64,000 nt of DNA, from the NCBI RefSeq assembly GCF_000746095.1, contig NZ_JQKP01000014.1, forward strand, positions 1 to 64,000, in the 5' to 3' direction. The notes beneath the pieces were generated by a model that was not told the origin of the DNA, searched no databases, and saw only the letters and a list, made by a program, of their open reading frames with translations. Of the stretch, positions 30,044 through 39,578 are shown piece after piece. Both the position numbers and the translations under genes were made by a program. Within the stretch, counting starts at the first letter, position 1; each line of letters starts with the position of its first letter. The stretch comes from Ferriphaselus sp. R-1 (GTDB lineage: Bacteria > Pseudomonadota > Gammaproteobacteria > Burkholderiales > Gallionellaceae).

Positions 30044-30844
30044 TCAACGGATGGACAGTCCGATACGCTTCAACTCCCCGAAATTCATCCAGACCAAGAA
30101 GGCCTTGCCGACGATCTGCCGGTCCGGGACGAAGCCCCAATAGCGACTGTCGCGACTGTTGTCACGGTTGTCGCCCAGCATGAAGTACTGCCCGGACGGA
30201 ACTGTACAACGAAAACCTTCGTCGTTGTAGATGCACTGGTCCCGCCCCGGAAAATCGGCGATGGCATCGAAGTGCAGCGGCGGCATCTCGGGGTTGACCA
30301 GCAAGGCGTGCGGGTGCTTATCCAGGTCCTCGGTATAGCGTTCGGTGTGGACGAAGTTCAGGCCACTCTCGACGTAGTTGTAATCGCCATCCAGCTTGCG
30401 CACCTGCTCCTTGCCATTGATGAACAAGGTCTTGTTGCGATATTCGACGGTATCCCCCGGCACCCCGACCACGCGCTTGATGTAATCCACGGCGGGGTTT
30501 TCCGGATAATGGAACACCATCACGTCGCCGCGTTGCGGATCGTTGATCTGCACGATCTTCTGGCTGACGATGGGCAGGCGGATACCGTAGGTAAACTTGT
30601 TCACCAGGATGAAATCGCCCACCTGCAAGGTCGGGATCATCGAGCCGGAGGGAATCTTGAACGGCTCGACCAGGAAGGAACGCAGGAAGAACACCGCCAG
30701 GATCACCGGGAAGAAGCTCTTGGAATACTCCACCCACCACGGCTCCTTGCCACCCTCGCGGCCAGACTTCAGCACGTATTTGTCCAGCAGCCACACCGCG
30801 CCGGTCAATACCAGCAGCGAGAACATGATCAAAGCGAAGTCCAT
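30044..30844 (-). CDS. lepB: Signal peptidase I
   Basis: Inner-membrane leader peptidase, 266 residues. Two N-terminal membrane segments are followed by the catalytic serine in PSGSM (Ser68) and the general-base lysine in YIKRVVGVPGD (Lys123). The C-terminal GDNRDNSRDSRYWGFVP box is complete. Its start overlaps the lepA stop by one base. Confidence 0.96.
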   Translation of the reverse strand: MDFALIMFSLLVLTGAVWLLDKYVLKSGREGGKEPWWVEYSKSFFPVILAVFFLRSFLVEPFKIPSGSMIPTLQVGDFILVNKFTYGIRLPIVSQKIVQINDPQRGDVMVFHYPENPAVDYIKRVVGVPGDTVEYRNKTLFINGKEQVRKLDGDYNYVESGLNFVHTERYTEDLDKHPHALLVNPEMPPLHFDAIADFPGRDQCIYNDEGFRCTVPSGQYFMLGDNRDNSRDSRYWGFVPDRQIVGKAFLVWMNFGELKRIGLSIR

Positions 30845-32637
30845 TATTTATCCTCGACTTGCAGGATGGCCAGGAACGCCTCCTGCGGAATCTCTACACT
30901 GCCCACCTGCTTCATGCGCTTCTTGCCGGCCTTCTGTTTCTCCAGCAGCTTCTTCTTGCGCGAGATGTCGCCGCCGTAGCACTTGGCCAGCACGTTCTTG
31001 CGCAAGGCCTTCACGTTCTCGCGCGCGATGATGTTCGCGCCGATGGCGGCCTGGATCGCCACGTCGTACATCTGGCGCGGAATCAGCTCGCGCATCTTGG
31101 CCGCCACTTCGCGGCCACGATAGATGCTGTTGGCGCGGTGGACGATGATGGACAGCGCATCCACCTTTTCGCTATTGATCAGCATGTCCACCTTCACCAC
31201 GTCGGACGAGCGATATTCCTTGAACTCGTAGTCCATCGAGGCATAGCCGCGCGAGACCGACTTCAGTCGATCGAAGAAATCCAGCACAATCTCAGCCATC
31301 GGCATTTCGTACTTCAGCAACACCTGTTTGCCGTGATAAGTCATGTCGATCTGCACGCCGCGCTTCTGCGTACACAGCGTGATCACGGAGCCGACGTATT
31401 CCTGCGGCATGTAGAGGTTGACGTTGACGATAGGCTCGCGGATATCTTCGACTTTCGACAAGTCGGGCATCTTGGAAGGATTGTCCACTTGCAGGATGGT
31501 GCCGTCGCGCATGGCCACTTCGTACACCACGGTCGGCGCGGTAGTGATCAGATCCTGATCGAACTCACGCTCCAGGCGCTCCTGCACGATCTCCATGTGC
31601 AACAGGCCGAGGAAGCCGCAGCGGAAGCCGAAGCCCAGTGCCTGCGACACTTCCGGCTCGTATTGTAAGGCAGCATCGTTCAGCTTCAGTTTCTCCAGCG
31701 AGTCGCGCAGCGCCTCGTATTGGTTGGATTCCACCGGGAACAGCCCGGCGAACACCTGCGACTGGACTTCCTTGAAGCCGGGCAATGCGGCAGCGGCAGG
31801 CTTGGCCTGATGGGTGATGGTGTCGCCCACGCGCGCCGCCTTCAGCTCCTTGATACCGGCGATGACGAAGCCCACCTGCCCCGCGCTCAACGATTCGCGG
31901 TTCACCGACTTGGGCGTGAACACGCCGATGTGCTCGGTCAGGTGCTGTGCGCCGGTCGCCATGAACAGGATCTTTTCCTTGGGCTTAAGCGTACCGTTGA
32001 CGATACGCACCAGCATCACCACGCCGACATAGTTGTCGAACCATGAGTCGATGATCAGCGCCTGCAAGGGCGCGGTCGGGTCGCCTTTGGGCGGCGGCAC
32101 CTTGGCGATCAGCGATTCCAGCACGTCCTGCACGCCCAAGCCGGTCTTGGCCGAACAGTGCACCGCATCGGTCGCCTCGATGCCGATCACGTCCTCGATC
32201 TCTTCGATAGCGTTCTCGGGATTGGCGGACGGCAGGTCGATCTTGTTCAGCACCGGCACCACTTCCACGCCCAAGTCCAGCGCGGTGTAGCAGTTCGCCA
32301 CGGTCTGCGCTTCCACGCCCTGCGAAGCGTCCACCACCAGCAGCGCGCCTTCGCAGGCGGACAGCGAACGCGAGACTTCGTAGGAGAAGTCCACGTGTCC
32401 CGGTGTGTCGATCAGATTGAGATTGTAGATCTGGCCGTCGCGCGCCTTGTACTCCAGCGCGGCGGTCTGCGCCTTGATGGTGATACCGCGCTCGCGCTCC
32501 AGATCCATGGAGTCGAGCACTTGCGCCTCCATCTCGCGGTCGGACAGGCCGCCGCAGAGGTGGATGATGCGGTCCGCCAGCGTGGATTTGCCGTGGTCGA
32601 TGTGGGCGATGATGGAGAAGTTACGGATGTTCTGCAT
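30844..32637 (-). CDS. lepA: Elongation factor 4 (LepA)
   Basis: Ribosome-associated GTPase that back-translocates or aids initiation; 597 residues, the usual length. G1 is [10 protein letters not shown]3 is DTPGHVDF and G4 is NKIDLPSA. The LepA-specific C-terminal domain ends near [19 protein letters not shown]. The order lepA-lepB-DUF4845-rnc is a conserved operon. Confidence 0.98.
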   Translation of the reverse strand: MQNIRNFSIIAHIDHGKSTLADRIIHLCGGLSDREMEAQVLDSMDLERERGITIKAQTAALEYKARDGQIYNLNLIDTPGHVDFSYEVSRSLSACEGALLVVDASQGVEAQTVANCYTALDLGVEVVPVLNKIDLPSANPENAIEEIEDVIGIEATDAVHCSAKTGLGVQDVLESLIAKVPPPKGDPTAPLQALIIDSWFDNYVGVVMLVRIVNGTLKPKEKILFMATGAQHLTEHIGVFTPKSVNRESLSAGQVGFVIAGIKELKAARVGDTITHQAKPAAAALPGFKEVQSQVFAGLFPVESNQYEALRDSLEKLKLNDAALQYEPEVSQALGFGFRCGFLGLLHMEIVQERLEREFDQDLITTAPTVVYEVAMRDGTILQVDNPSKMPDLSKVEDIREPIVNVNLYMPQEYVGSVITLCTQKRGVQIDMTYHGKQVLLKYEMPMAEIVLDFFDRLKSVSRGYASMDYEFKEYRSSDVVKVDMLINSEKVDALSIIVHRANSIYRGREVAAKMRELIPRQMYDVAIQAAIGANIIARENVKALRKNVLAKCYGGDISRKKKLLEKQKAGKKRMKQVGSVEIPQEAFLAILQVEDK

Positions 32638-32733
32638 GGCGGAGAAGCGCGCCTTTTTTGGATTCGAATGGGCGCGGATTATACCTTGAAGGCGCTGAAA
32701 AGTCGGCGCTATCGCCGCGCCGACAAAGGATAT

Positions 32734-34047
32734 TCAGCCTTGGGTGACGGCTGCAAAAACCGCGAAATAATCCGGGAAGGTCTTGGCCACGCAGCCGGGA
32801 TCGTTGATGCGCAGCGCCGTGCCGAACGCCGCCAGCGAGAAACACATCGCCATGCGGTGATCGTCATAGGTGTCTATCGCCGCATAGTGCAGTTGCGCTG
32901 GCGGCGTGATGCGGATGTAATCCGCGCCCTCCTCCACCGTCGCGCCGACCTTGCGCAACTCGGTCGCCATCGCCGCGATGCGGTCGGTTTCCTTCACTCG
33001 CCAACTGGCGATGTTGCGCAACGTGGTCGTGCCGTCAGCGAACAGCGCCGCCACCGCCAGCGTCATCGCCGCATCCGGGATGTGGTTGCAATCGAGGGTG
33101 ATGGCGGTGAGCTGGCCGCTGACGGGGCCGGAGGCTTCCATCCAGTTCGGGCCCATCTCGATGCGCGCGCCCATCTTGGCAAGCTCTTCGGCAAAGCGCA
33201 CGTCACCCTGCACGCTCTCGCTGCCCACGCCTTCCACGCGCACCGGGCCACCACCGATGGCGCCTGCGGCCAGGAAATACGACGCCGACGAGGCGTCGCC
33301 TTCGACGTAGATCACGCCCGGCGAGTGGTAACGCTGACCGCCGGAAACCACGAAGCGCTGCCAGCCCTGCCTTTCGACCCGAACACCGAAGCGCGCCATC
33401 ATTGCCAAGGTGATCTCGATGTAGGGCTTGGAAATCAACTCGCCCACCACTTCCACCACCACGGCGCGCCCGGTCAGCGGCAGCGCCATCAGCAGCCCGG
33501 TGAGGAACTGGCTGGACACGTCACCGCGCACTTGCACTCTCCCCTCGCCCCCCGGGAGAGGGGATGGGGGTGAGGGGGGCTTGATCTGCAACGGCGGAAA
33601 ACCTTCATTGCCCAGATAGCCGATGTCCGCGCCCAATTGCCGCAGCGCATCCACCAGATCACCGATGGGACGCTCGTGCATACGCGGCACGCCGGAAAGT
33701 TCGTAGCTGCCGCCCGCCAAGGCCAGCGCCGCCGTGAGCGGGCGGAAGGCGGTTCCGGCGTTGCCGAGGAACAGCTTGGCTTCCTTCACCGGGAAATTGC
33801 CGCCGCAGCCGTGGACTTTGTAGGCGTTGTCGCCCAGCGACTCGACCTGCACACCCAGCATTTGCAGCGCGTCCAGCATGCGGTCGGTGTCGTCCGACTT
33901 CAGCAGGTCGCGCACTTCGGTCACGCCCTCGGCCAGCGCCGCCAGCAGCAACACGCGGTTCGAGATGCTCTTGGAACCGGGCAGGCGCACAGTGCCACGT
34001 GCGGATTTCAACGGTTTAAGGTCCAGGGATTCAGTCATAGTGCTCAT
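32734..34047 (-). CDS. aroA: 3-phosphoshikimate 1-carboxyvinyltransferase
   Basis: EPSP synthase of the shikimate pathway, 437 residues. [10 protein letters not shown] (substrate Lys), [11 protein letters not shown], the [10 protein letters not shown] block and HRMAMCFSL are all intact. Unusually, residues about 157-171 ([15 protein letters not shown]) are encoded by a GC-rich palindromic repeat. The segment between PPL and VSSQFL is 22-23 residues, against about 15 in my memory of the E. coli enzyme. The reading frame is maintained and all active-site blocks remain, so the enzyme is probably functional. It follows tyrA by seven bases. Confidence 0.95.
   Translation of the reverse strand: MSTMTESLDLKPLKSARGTVRLPGSKSISNRVLLLAALAEGVTEVRDLLKSDDTDRMLDALQMLGVQVESLGDNAYKVHGCGGNFPVKEAKLFLGNAGTAFRPLTAALALAGGSYELSGVPRMHERPIGDLVDALRQLGADIGYLGNEGFPPLQIKPPSPPSPLPGGEGRVQVRGDVSSQFLTGLLMALPLTGRAVVVEVVGELISKPYIEITLAMMARFGVRVERQGWQRFVVSGGQRYHSPGVIYVEGDASSASYFLAAGAIGGGPVRVEGVGSESVQGDVRFAEELAKMGARIEMGPNWMEASGPVSGQLTAITLDCNHIPDAAMTLAVAALFADGTTTLRNIASWRVKETDRIAAMATELRKVGATVEEGADYIRITPPAQLHYAAIDTYDDHRMAMCFSLAAFGTALRINDPGCVAKTFPDYFAVFAAVTQG
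33537..33580. repeat. Palindromic GC-rich repeat inside aroA
   Basis: The plus strand reads CTCTCCCCTCG, a C run, GGGAGAGGGG, then ATGGGGGTGAGGGGGG. Stem CTCTCCC (33537-33543) pairs with GGGAGAG (33554-33560), flanked by a GGGTGAGGG tail. From memory, this CCCTCACCCC...CTCTCCC...GGGAGAG layout is a dispersed intergenic repeat in many proteobacterial genomes. Here it is translated in frame as part of AroA. Confidence 0.7.
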
Positions 34048-34054
34048 TCACGAT

Positions 34055-34921
34055 TCATTTCGGTGCCCAGCCGCTGCGCACCGAGCACGCAAGGCTGAAG
34101 ATCTCTTCAAGTTTGGCCGCGTCAGCCGCCACCAGAGCCGTATGCAGTGTTTCCAGCTCGCGCTGATAGCGCCCCAACTCGCCCAGCAAGGCCTCGCGGT
34201 TGGCCAGACAGATGTCGCGCCACATCTCGGGTGAGCTGGCGGCAATGCGGGTGAAGTCGCGGAAGCCGCTAGCGGCGAAGGACAGCAGCAGGTCGCGGTC
34301 GTCGCGCTGCGCGATGTCGTGCACCAGCGCGAACGAGAGCAGATGCGGCAAATGGCTGACGGCGGCGAACACTTCGTCGTGCTGGGCAGGTGTCAGCTCG
34401 CATACCGCCGCACCGCACAGCTCCCAGAACAGCCGCACGCTGGCCACGGCGGCATCGCTGTTCTCCGGCAAAGGTGTCAGTACCACACGCTTGCCTTGAT
34501 ACAGCTCGGCCAGCGCCGCCGAAGCTCCGCTCTTCTCCGCCCCGGCGATGGGATGCGCTGGAACGAACTGCCCCACCTTGTCGCCCAGATTGGCATAAGC
34601 CGCAGCGACCACGTCGCCCTTGGTGCTGCCGCCATCGGTGAGCAAGGTGTTCGCCCCCAGATGCGGCGCGATACGGGACAAAATGGCAGACATCTGCGCC
34701 ACGGGTGTCGCCAACAAGATCAAGTCGGCATCGGCCACTTCGGCCGCTTCGTCCGCACCGATGCGGTCGAGGATGCCGAGACTCATGGCATCCTCCAACG
34801 TCGCCCGGCTGCGTCCGAAGCCGACGATCTCGCGAACCGCGCCCGCCCGGCGCAAAGCCAGCGCGAACGATCCGCCGATCAGCCCGACTCCGTATATGAC
34901 GATCTTGTTCAATTCAACCAT
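34055..34921 (-). CDS. tyrA: Prephenate (or arogenate) dehydrogenase
   Basis: NAD(P)-dependent dehydrogenase of tyrosine synthesis, 288 residues. The Rossmann motif IYGVGLIGGSFALALRRAG is at the N terminus; DGGSTKGDV and FVPAHPIAGAEKSG (substrate His) are seen in the middle. ATG at 34921 (MVELNKIVI) is preferred to GTG at 34951. It lies between tRNA-Leu (opposite strand) and aroA. Confidence 0.93.
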   Translation of the reverse strand: MVELNKIVIYGVGLIGGSFALALRRAGAVREIVGFGRSRATLEDAMSLGILDRIGADEAAEVADADLILLATPVAQMSAILSRIAPHLGANTLLTDGGSTKGDVVAAAYANLGDKVGQFVPAHPIAGAEKSGASAALAELYQGKRVVLTPLPENSDAAVASVRLFWELCGAAVCELTPAQHDEVFAAVSHLPHLLSFALVHDIAQRDDRDLLLSFAASGFRDFTRIAASSPEMWRDICLANREALLGELGRYQRELETLHTALVAADAAKLEEIFSLACSVRSGWAPK

Positions 34922-34988
34922 GCTCCGTGGGTTCAGCGCGTTCAGCGGCACGCGCCCGCTTCCCGCTGGCTATTTCGACCTGCCGTGA

Positions 34989-35007
34989 TACAATCCGCGC
35001 CGTTTTG
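34989..35007 (+). promoter_or_regulatory. Core promoter of tRNA-Leu
   Basis: TACAAT (34989-34994) is followed by a GC-rich discriminator and TTTTG. Eighteen of its 19 bases match the segment ahead of the tmRNA gene at 45557-45575. No good -35 hexamer is visible 17 bases upstream. Transcription would begin about six bases before the mature tRNA. Confidence 0.55.
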
Positions 35008-35091
35008 CGAAAGTGGCGGAATTGGTAGACGCACTGGATTTAGGTTCCAGCGCCGCAAGGCGTGCAGGTTCGATTCCTGTCTTTCGCACCA
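35007..35091 (+). tRNA. tRNA-Leu (anticodon UAG)
   Basis: A class II tRNA of 85 bases with acceptor GCGAAAG / CTTTCGC. The anticodon stem CTGGA / TCCAG encloses TTTAGGT (anticodon TAG). A long variable arm (CGCCGCAAGGCG), T arm GGTTCGATTCC and encoded CCA are present. It stands alone on the plus strand inside the minus-strand aromatic block. Confidence 0.97.
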
Positions 35092-35152
35092 ACGACTTAC
35101 CCGATACTCTTCAACCGGCCGAACAGGGATTCCCCGCCCGGCCACCCAAGCC

Positions 35153-36169
35153 CTAGATCGAACGTCCCACCGCTCCGGCGATGGCACCCAGCGTGCCCAT
35201 CAGCTTCTTCAGCTCAGCCGGAGTCAGCGCCTGATCGGCATCGCACCAGGCATCACACGGACTCGGGTGCATCTCGACCAGCAAGCCGTCGGCACCTGCC
35301 GCGATCGCCGCTTGCGACAACGAAGCCACCATCCAGGCCTTGCCACCCGCGTGGGACGGGTCAACGATCACCGGCAGGTGGGTCTCTTTCTTCAGCACCG
35401 GAATGGCGGTCACGTCCAACACGTTGCGGTAGTAGGTCTCGAAGGTGCGGATGCCACGTTCGCAGAAGATGATGTTGTGGTTGCCGCCCGCCGCGATGTA
35501 TTCGGCGGCCATCAGCCATTCGGCAATCGTCGCCGACATACCGCGCTTGAGGATCACCGGCTTGTTGCAGCGCCCGACTTCCTTGAGCAGGTCGAAGTTC
35601 TGCATGTTGCGGGTGCCGATCTGAATCACGTCCACATCGTATTCCAAGAAAGTGTCGAGCTGGCGCGCGTCCATCAACTCGGTGACGATGGGCAGATTGT
35701 GCTTGGCGGCGGCCTTGCGGAACATGTCCAGACCTTCCGCGCCGTGGCCCTGGAAGGCATACGGACTGGTGCGTGGCTTGAACGCACCGCCGCGCATCAG
35801 ACGGCAACCGGCTGCATGCACGAACTGAGCAGACAGATCCATCTGCTCCTGTGTCTCCACCGAGCACGGCCCTGCGATGATCTGGATCTGCTTGCCGCCC
35901 AGCGGAATGCCGCCGATGTCGATCACCGTGTCCTGTTTGTGCGATTCGCGCGACACGATCTTGTATTGCTTGGTGACGTGCATCGCCGATTCCACACCGG
36001 GCAGCGGCGTAAACATCTCTGGCGTGAGCTTGCGCTCGTCGCCGATGGCGCCGATCACGGTGCGCTCGACCCCGCGCGAGATGTTGGCCTGCAGGCCGGC
36101 GTTTTCCAGTTTTTTGACCACTGTGCCGATTTCGGCATCAGTGACTTCACTACCCATGATGATGATCAT
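35153..36169 (-). CDS. 3-deoxy-7-phosphoheptulonate synthase (type I-beta)
   Basis: DAHP synthase, the entry step of the shikimate pathway, 338 residues. An N-terminal ferredoxin-like regulatory domain (residues about 1-70, MIIIMGSEVTDAEIGTVVKKL) precedes the barrel. IIAGPCSVET, GGAFKPRTSPYAFQG and DPSHAGGK are present. This is the AroF/AroG-like form of Thermotoga and many bacteria, not the E. coli type I-alpha. It overlaps hisC as ATGA, so hisC is translationally coupled upstream of it. Confidence 0.95.
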   Translation of the reverse strand: MIIIMGSEVTDAEIGTVVKKLENAGLQANISRGVERTVIGAIGDERKLTPEMFTPLPGVESAMHVTKQYKIVSRESHKQDTVIDIGGIPLGGKQIQIIAGPCSVETQEQMDLSAQFVHAAGCRLMRGGAFKPRTSPYAFQGHGAEGLDMFRKAAAKHNLPIVTELMDARQLDTFLEYDVDVIQIGTRNMQNFDLLKEVGRCNKPVILKRGMSATIAEWLMAAEYIAAGGNHNIIFCERGIRTFETYYRNVLDVTAIPVLKKETHLPVIVDPSHAGGKAWMVASLSQAAIAAGADGLLVEMHPSPCDAWCDADQALTPAELKKLMGTLGAIAGAVGRSI

Positions 36170-37275
36170 TTACTCTCTCCGATCGCCTGCTCCAAGGCAG
36201 ACAAAAATCTAGCGTTTTCCTGTTCTGTACCTATGCTGACACGCAGAAAATCAGGCATGGCGTAATTGGCGACGGGGCGTACGATCACGCCCAGTTGCAG
36301 CAGACGGCGGAAGATGTCACCCGCACCGGCCACCTTGAAACTGACGAAATTTCCCAGCGACGGGATATGCAACAAGCCCAGCTTGCGCAGACCGTTGGTG
36401 ACCTGCGCCATACCGCTCTGGTTCAGCAAGAACGTCTGGCGCACGAACTCCTTGTCCTGCAACGCGGCCACCGCAGCGGCTTGCGCCACGCTGTTGACAT
36501 TGAACGGCTGGCGCACCCGGTTGAGCATATCCGCCACCTGCTCGTGCGCAATGGCGTAACCGACGCGCAAACCTGCCAGGCCGTAAGCCTTGGAGAAGGT
36601 GCGCGAGATGATCAAGTTCGGAAAGTCCTTCAGGTATCCAACTGAATCATAACGGTACTCTTCCGGCAGATATTCGTTGTACGCCTCATCCAGCACCACC
36701 AGGATGTCCTTGGGCAACGCGCGCAGGAAGGCCAGCATCTCGACCTCGCCGATGTAGGTCCCGGTCGGATTGTTCGGGTTGGCGATGAACACCACCTTGG
36801 AGCGATGCTCGATGGCCGCAGCCAGCATGGCTTGCAGATCGTGTCCGTAGTTCTTGGCCTTGGTCGATATCCCCGTCGCCCCGACCGCTTGCGTCGCCAG
36901 CGGATAGACCGCGAAGGCGTGGTCGGAGAACACCGCCTTGTCGCCCGGTGCCAGGAAGGCATGGGCGATCAGCTCAAGGATGTCGTTCGAGCCATTGCCC
37001 AACACCACGTTGGTCAATTCGACCGCGTAACGCTGGCTGAGCGCCGATTTCAGGTCGAAACCGTTGCCGTCCGGGTACAGCGCGATGGAAGCGATGGCCT
37101 CGTGCATCGCGGCGATGGCGCGCGGGCTGGCACCGAGCGGGTTCTCGTTGGAAGCCAGTTTCACGATGGTCGCCGGATCGAGGCCGAATTCGCGCGCCAG
37201 CTCGGGGATGGGCTTGCCGGGCTGGTAAGGCGCGATGGCACGGATGTATGAAGGAGCAAGTTCGGTGTAATTCAT
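36166..37275 (-). CDS. hisC: Histidinol-phosphate aminotransferase
   Basis: A fold-type I PLP enzyme, 369 residues. The cofactor lysine is in SRTFSKAYGLAGLRVGYAI, and NPNNPTGTYIG and the ANYAMPDFLRVSIGT segment are typical of HisC. Located between pheA and the DAHP synthase gene, it may also serve as the aromatic aminotransferase for phenylalanine and tyrosine, as proposed for such arrangements; that role is inference. Confidence 0.93.
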   Translation of the reverse strand: MNYTELAPSYIRAIAPYQPGKPIPELAREFGLDPATIVKLASNENPLGASPRAIAAMHEAIASIALYPDGNGFDLKSALSQRYAVELTNVVLGNGSNDILELIAHAFLAPGDKAVFSDHAFAVYPLATQAVGATGISTKAKNYGHDLQAMLAAAIEHRSKVVFIANPNNPTGTYIGEVEMLAFLRALPKDILVVLDEAYNEYLPEEYRYDSVGYLKDFPNLIISRTFSKAYGLAGLRVGYAIAHEQVADMLNRVRQPFNVNSVAQAAAVAALQDKEFVRQTFLLNQSGMAQVTNGLRKLGLLHIPSLGNFVSFKVAGAGDIFRRLLQLGVIVRPVANYAMPDFLRVSIGTEQENARFLSALEQAIGESK

Positions 37276-37313
37276 AGTGCTTGGGATAAAGTCCTGTGCG
37301 CGGCGAAACTGCG

Positions 37314-38378
37314 TTAAACGGCGACCGGGTACGAACCCAGGATCTTGACGAACGAGGCAACCTGCCTGAGCTCAGCCAGCGCAGCAGCCACTTTGGCATC
37401 CTGCTGATGGCCGTCGATGTCCACAAAGAACACGTATTCCCACAGACCGGAACGCGCCGGGCGCGACTCCAGCTTGGTCATCGACACGCCGTGGGTAGCC
37501 AGCGGCGTGAGTAGTTGGTGCACGGCGCCGGGGCGATTCGGCGCAGACAACACCAACGAGGTCTTGTCTCGACCGGACGGCGCGACTTCCTGATCGCCGA
37601 TGACGAGGAAACGCGTGGTGTTGCGCGGATCGTCCTCGATGTTCTCGTCCAGCAGGGTCAAACCGAACAGTTCGGCTGCCTGACGACCGGCGATGGCGGC
37701 GCTGCCCACCTCCTGCCCGGCCATGCGCGCGGCCTCCGAGTTGCTGGCCACTGCGATACGCTCGACGTTCGGCAGGTTGGCGTTCAGCCAGCCCTGACAT
37801 TGCCCCAGCGACTGTGGATGCGAGTAGACGCGCCGAATGGCATTGCGCGGCGAAGTCGACATCAGGCACTGGTGCACCTGTAGCGGGATCTCGCCACACA
37901 GCTTCAGCGTACTTTGCAGCAGCAGGTCCAGCGTGCGACCCACCGCGCCTTCGGTGGAATTCTCCACCGGCACCACGCCGTAGCGCGCTTCGCCGCTCTC
38001 GACCTTGCGAAATACTTCATCGATGGTCCCGCACGGCACGTTGCGCCCGCCGTGGCCGAAACGCTTGTAAGTCGCCGCCTCGGAGAAGGAACCGGTCGGG
38101 CCGAGGTAAGCCACGGCCAGCGGCTCTTCCAGCGCGCGGCAATGGGACATGACTTCGGTGAACAGGGTGGTGACGCTTTGCGCTGGCAGCGGTCCGTTGT
38201 TGCTATCCACCATGCGCTGCAACACCTGCGCCTCGCGCTCGGGACGCAACACCGCCCCGCCCTGCTTGGCGTGGCCGATCTGTTGCGCCAGCGTCGCGCG
38301 CTGATTGAACAGGCGCAGCAACTCGTCGTCGATGCGATCTATCTGTGTGCGGAACTGCTTGAGGGCTTCGTCACTCAT
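37314..38378 (-). CDS. pheA: Bifunctional chorismate mutase/prephenate dehydratase
   Basis: P-protein of phenylalanine synthesis, 354 residues. The chorismate mutase domain is at 1-90 (FRTQIDRIDDELLRLFNQRATLAQQIG). Prephenate dehydratase follows (VAYLGPTGSFSEAA, VPVENSTEGAVG, and the NTTRFLVIG motif with catalytic Thr-Arg-Phe). A C-terminal ACT domain (NRPGAVHQLLTPLATHGVSMTKLESRP) allows feedback inhibition by phenylalanine. Confidence 0.97.
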   Translation of the reverse strand: MSDEALKQFRTQIDRIDDELLRLFNQRATLAQQIGHAKQGGAVLRPEREAQVLQRMVDSNNGPLPAQSVTTLFTEVMSHCRALEEPLAVAYLGPTGSFSEAATYKRFGHGGRNVPCGTIDEVFRKVESGEARYGVVPVENSTEGAVGRTLDLLLQSTLKLCGEIPLQVHQCLMSTSPRNAIRRVYSHPQSLGQCQGWLNANLPNVERIAVASNSEAARMAGQEVGSAAIAGRQAAELFGLTLLDENIEDDPRNTTRFLVIGDQEVAPSGRDKTSLVLSAPNRPGAVHQLLTPLATHGVSMTKLESRPARSGLWEYVFFVDIDGHQQDAKVAAALAELRQVASFVKILGSYPVAV

Positions 38379-38390
38379 GCGGCAACTCTT

Positions 38391-39578
38391 TCACCTGGTT
38401 TCCAGCGGCAGATCGCGCACTTTGAGCACGCCGGGGATGGCGGCCAGCTGTGCGATCACCTCGACGGGAACGAGACTGTCCACATCCACCAGCGTGTACG
38501 CCATTTCGCCGCGCGATTTGTTCATCATGTTATGGATGTTGACACCCGCACCGGCCAGCGTACTGGAGATCTGCCCCAGCATGTTGGGCACGTTGGCATT
38601 GGCGATGGCCAGACGATAGTCAGATTCGCGCGCCATCACCAGCGTCGGGAAGTTCACCGTATTGACCAGATTGCCATGCTCCAGATAATCGCGCACCTGC
38701 TCGGCCACCATCACGGCGCAGTTCTCCTCCGCCTCTTCGGTGGAAGCGCCCAGATGCGGCAAGGCGATCACGCCCGCACTGCCCTGTGCCTTCCGGGTCG
38801 GGAAGTCGCACACGTAGGCGCGCAGCTGTTTGCCGCTCAACGCGGCCAGAACCGCATCCTCCTCGACGATGGCATCACGGGCAAAATTCAGCAGCACGGC
38901 GCCCGGCTTCATCACGGCCAGCCGCTCTGCATTGAGCAGACCGCGTGTCGCGGGCAGCAAGGGCACGTGGATGGACACGAAATCGCTCGCCTTCAGCAAA
39001 GCCTCGACCGAGTTCGCTTTCTTCACCTGAGAAGACAGGCTCCAGGCCGCCTCCACGGTGATCTCGGGATCGTAGCCGACGACCTTCATGCCCAGCCCCA
39101 GAGCGGCATCCGCCACCAGACGACCGATCGCGCCCAAGCCGATGATGCCCAGAGTGCGCCCGCGCAGTTCGATCCCGGCGTAATGCTTCTTGCCGTCCTC
39201 GACCTGCTTGTGCAGCGCCTCGTCGTCGCCACTCAACCCTGCCACAAAGTTAAGCGCGGGGACGACGTTGCGCGACGCGATCAACATGCCCGCCAGCACC
39301 AGCTCCTTCACCGCGTTGGCGTTCGCGCCTGCCGCGTTGAACACCGGCACGCCGCGCGCACTCATCTTGGCGACCGGCACATTGTTGGTCCCGGCCCCGG
39401 CACGGGCGATCGCCAGCACGCTGTCCGGGATCTCCATCTCGTGCATGTTCTGCGAACGCACCAGAATGGCATCCGGCTGGGCGATGTCGTTGGCGACACG
39501 GTAACGCTCGGACGGCAGCCGCTTCAGACCGCTGGCCGAGATCTTGTTTAGCGTGAGGATGGAATAGGTCTTAGCCAT
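38391..39578 (-). CDS. serA: D-3-phosphoglycerate dehydrogenase
   Basis: First step of serine synthesis, 395 residues. The NAD-binding motif is GIIGLGAIGRLVADAALGLGM; the catalytic Arg, Glu and His are in NFARDAIVEEDAVLAAL and ALPHLGASTEEAEENC. A C-terminal ACT domain follows (LAGAGVNIHNMMNKSRGEMAYTLVDVD). It overlaps serC by eight bases, so the two serine genes are coupled. Confidence 0.95.
   Translation of the reverse strand: MAKTYSILTLNKISASGLKRLPSERYRVANDIAQPDAILVRSQNMHEMEIPDSVLAIARAGAGTNNVPVAKMSARGVPVFNAAGANANAVKELVLAGMLIASRNVVPALNFVAGLSGDDEALHKQVEDGKKHYAGIELRGRTLGIIGLGAIGRLVADAALGLGMKVVGYDPEITVEAAWSLSSQVKKANSVEALLKASDFVSIHVPLLPATRGLLNAERLAVMKPGAVLLNFARDAIVEEDAVLAALSGKQLRAYVCDFPTRKAQGSAGVIALPHLGASTEEAEENCAVMVAEQVRDYLEHGNLVNTVNFPTLVMARESDYRLAIANANVPNMLGQISSTLAGAGVNIHNMMNKSRGEMAYTLVDVDSLVPVEVIAQLAAIPGVLKVRDLPLETR

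Noticed and set aside
34319-36265. Open frame of 648 codons on the plus strand
   Set aside because: It crosses tRNA-Leu and is antisense to tyrA and the DAHP synthase gene.
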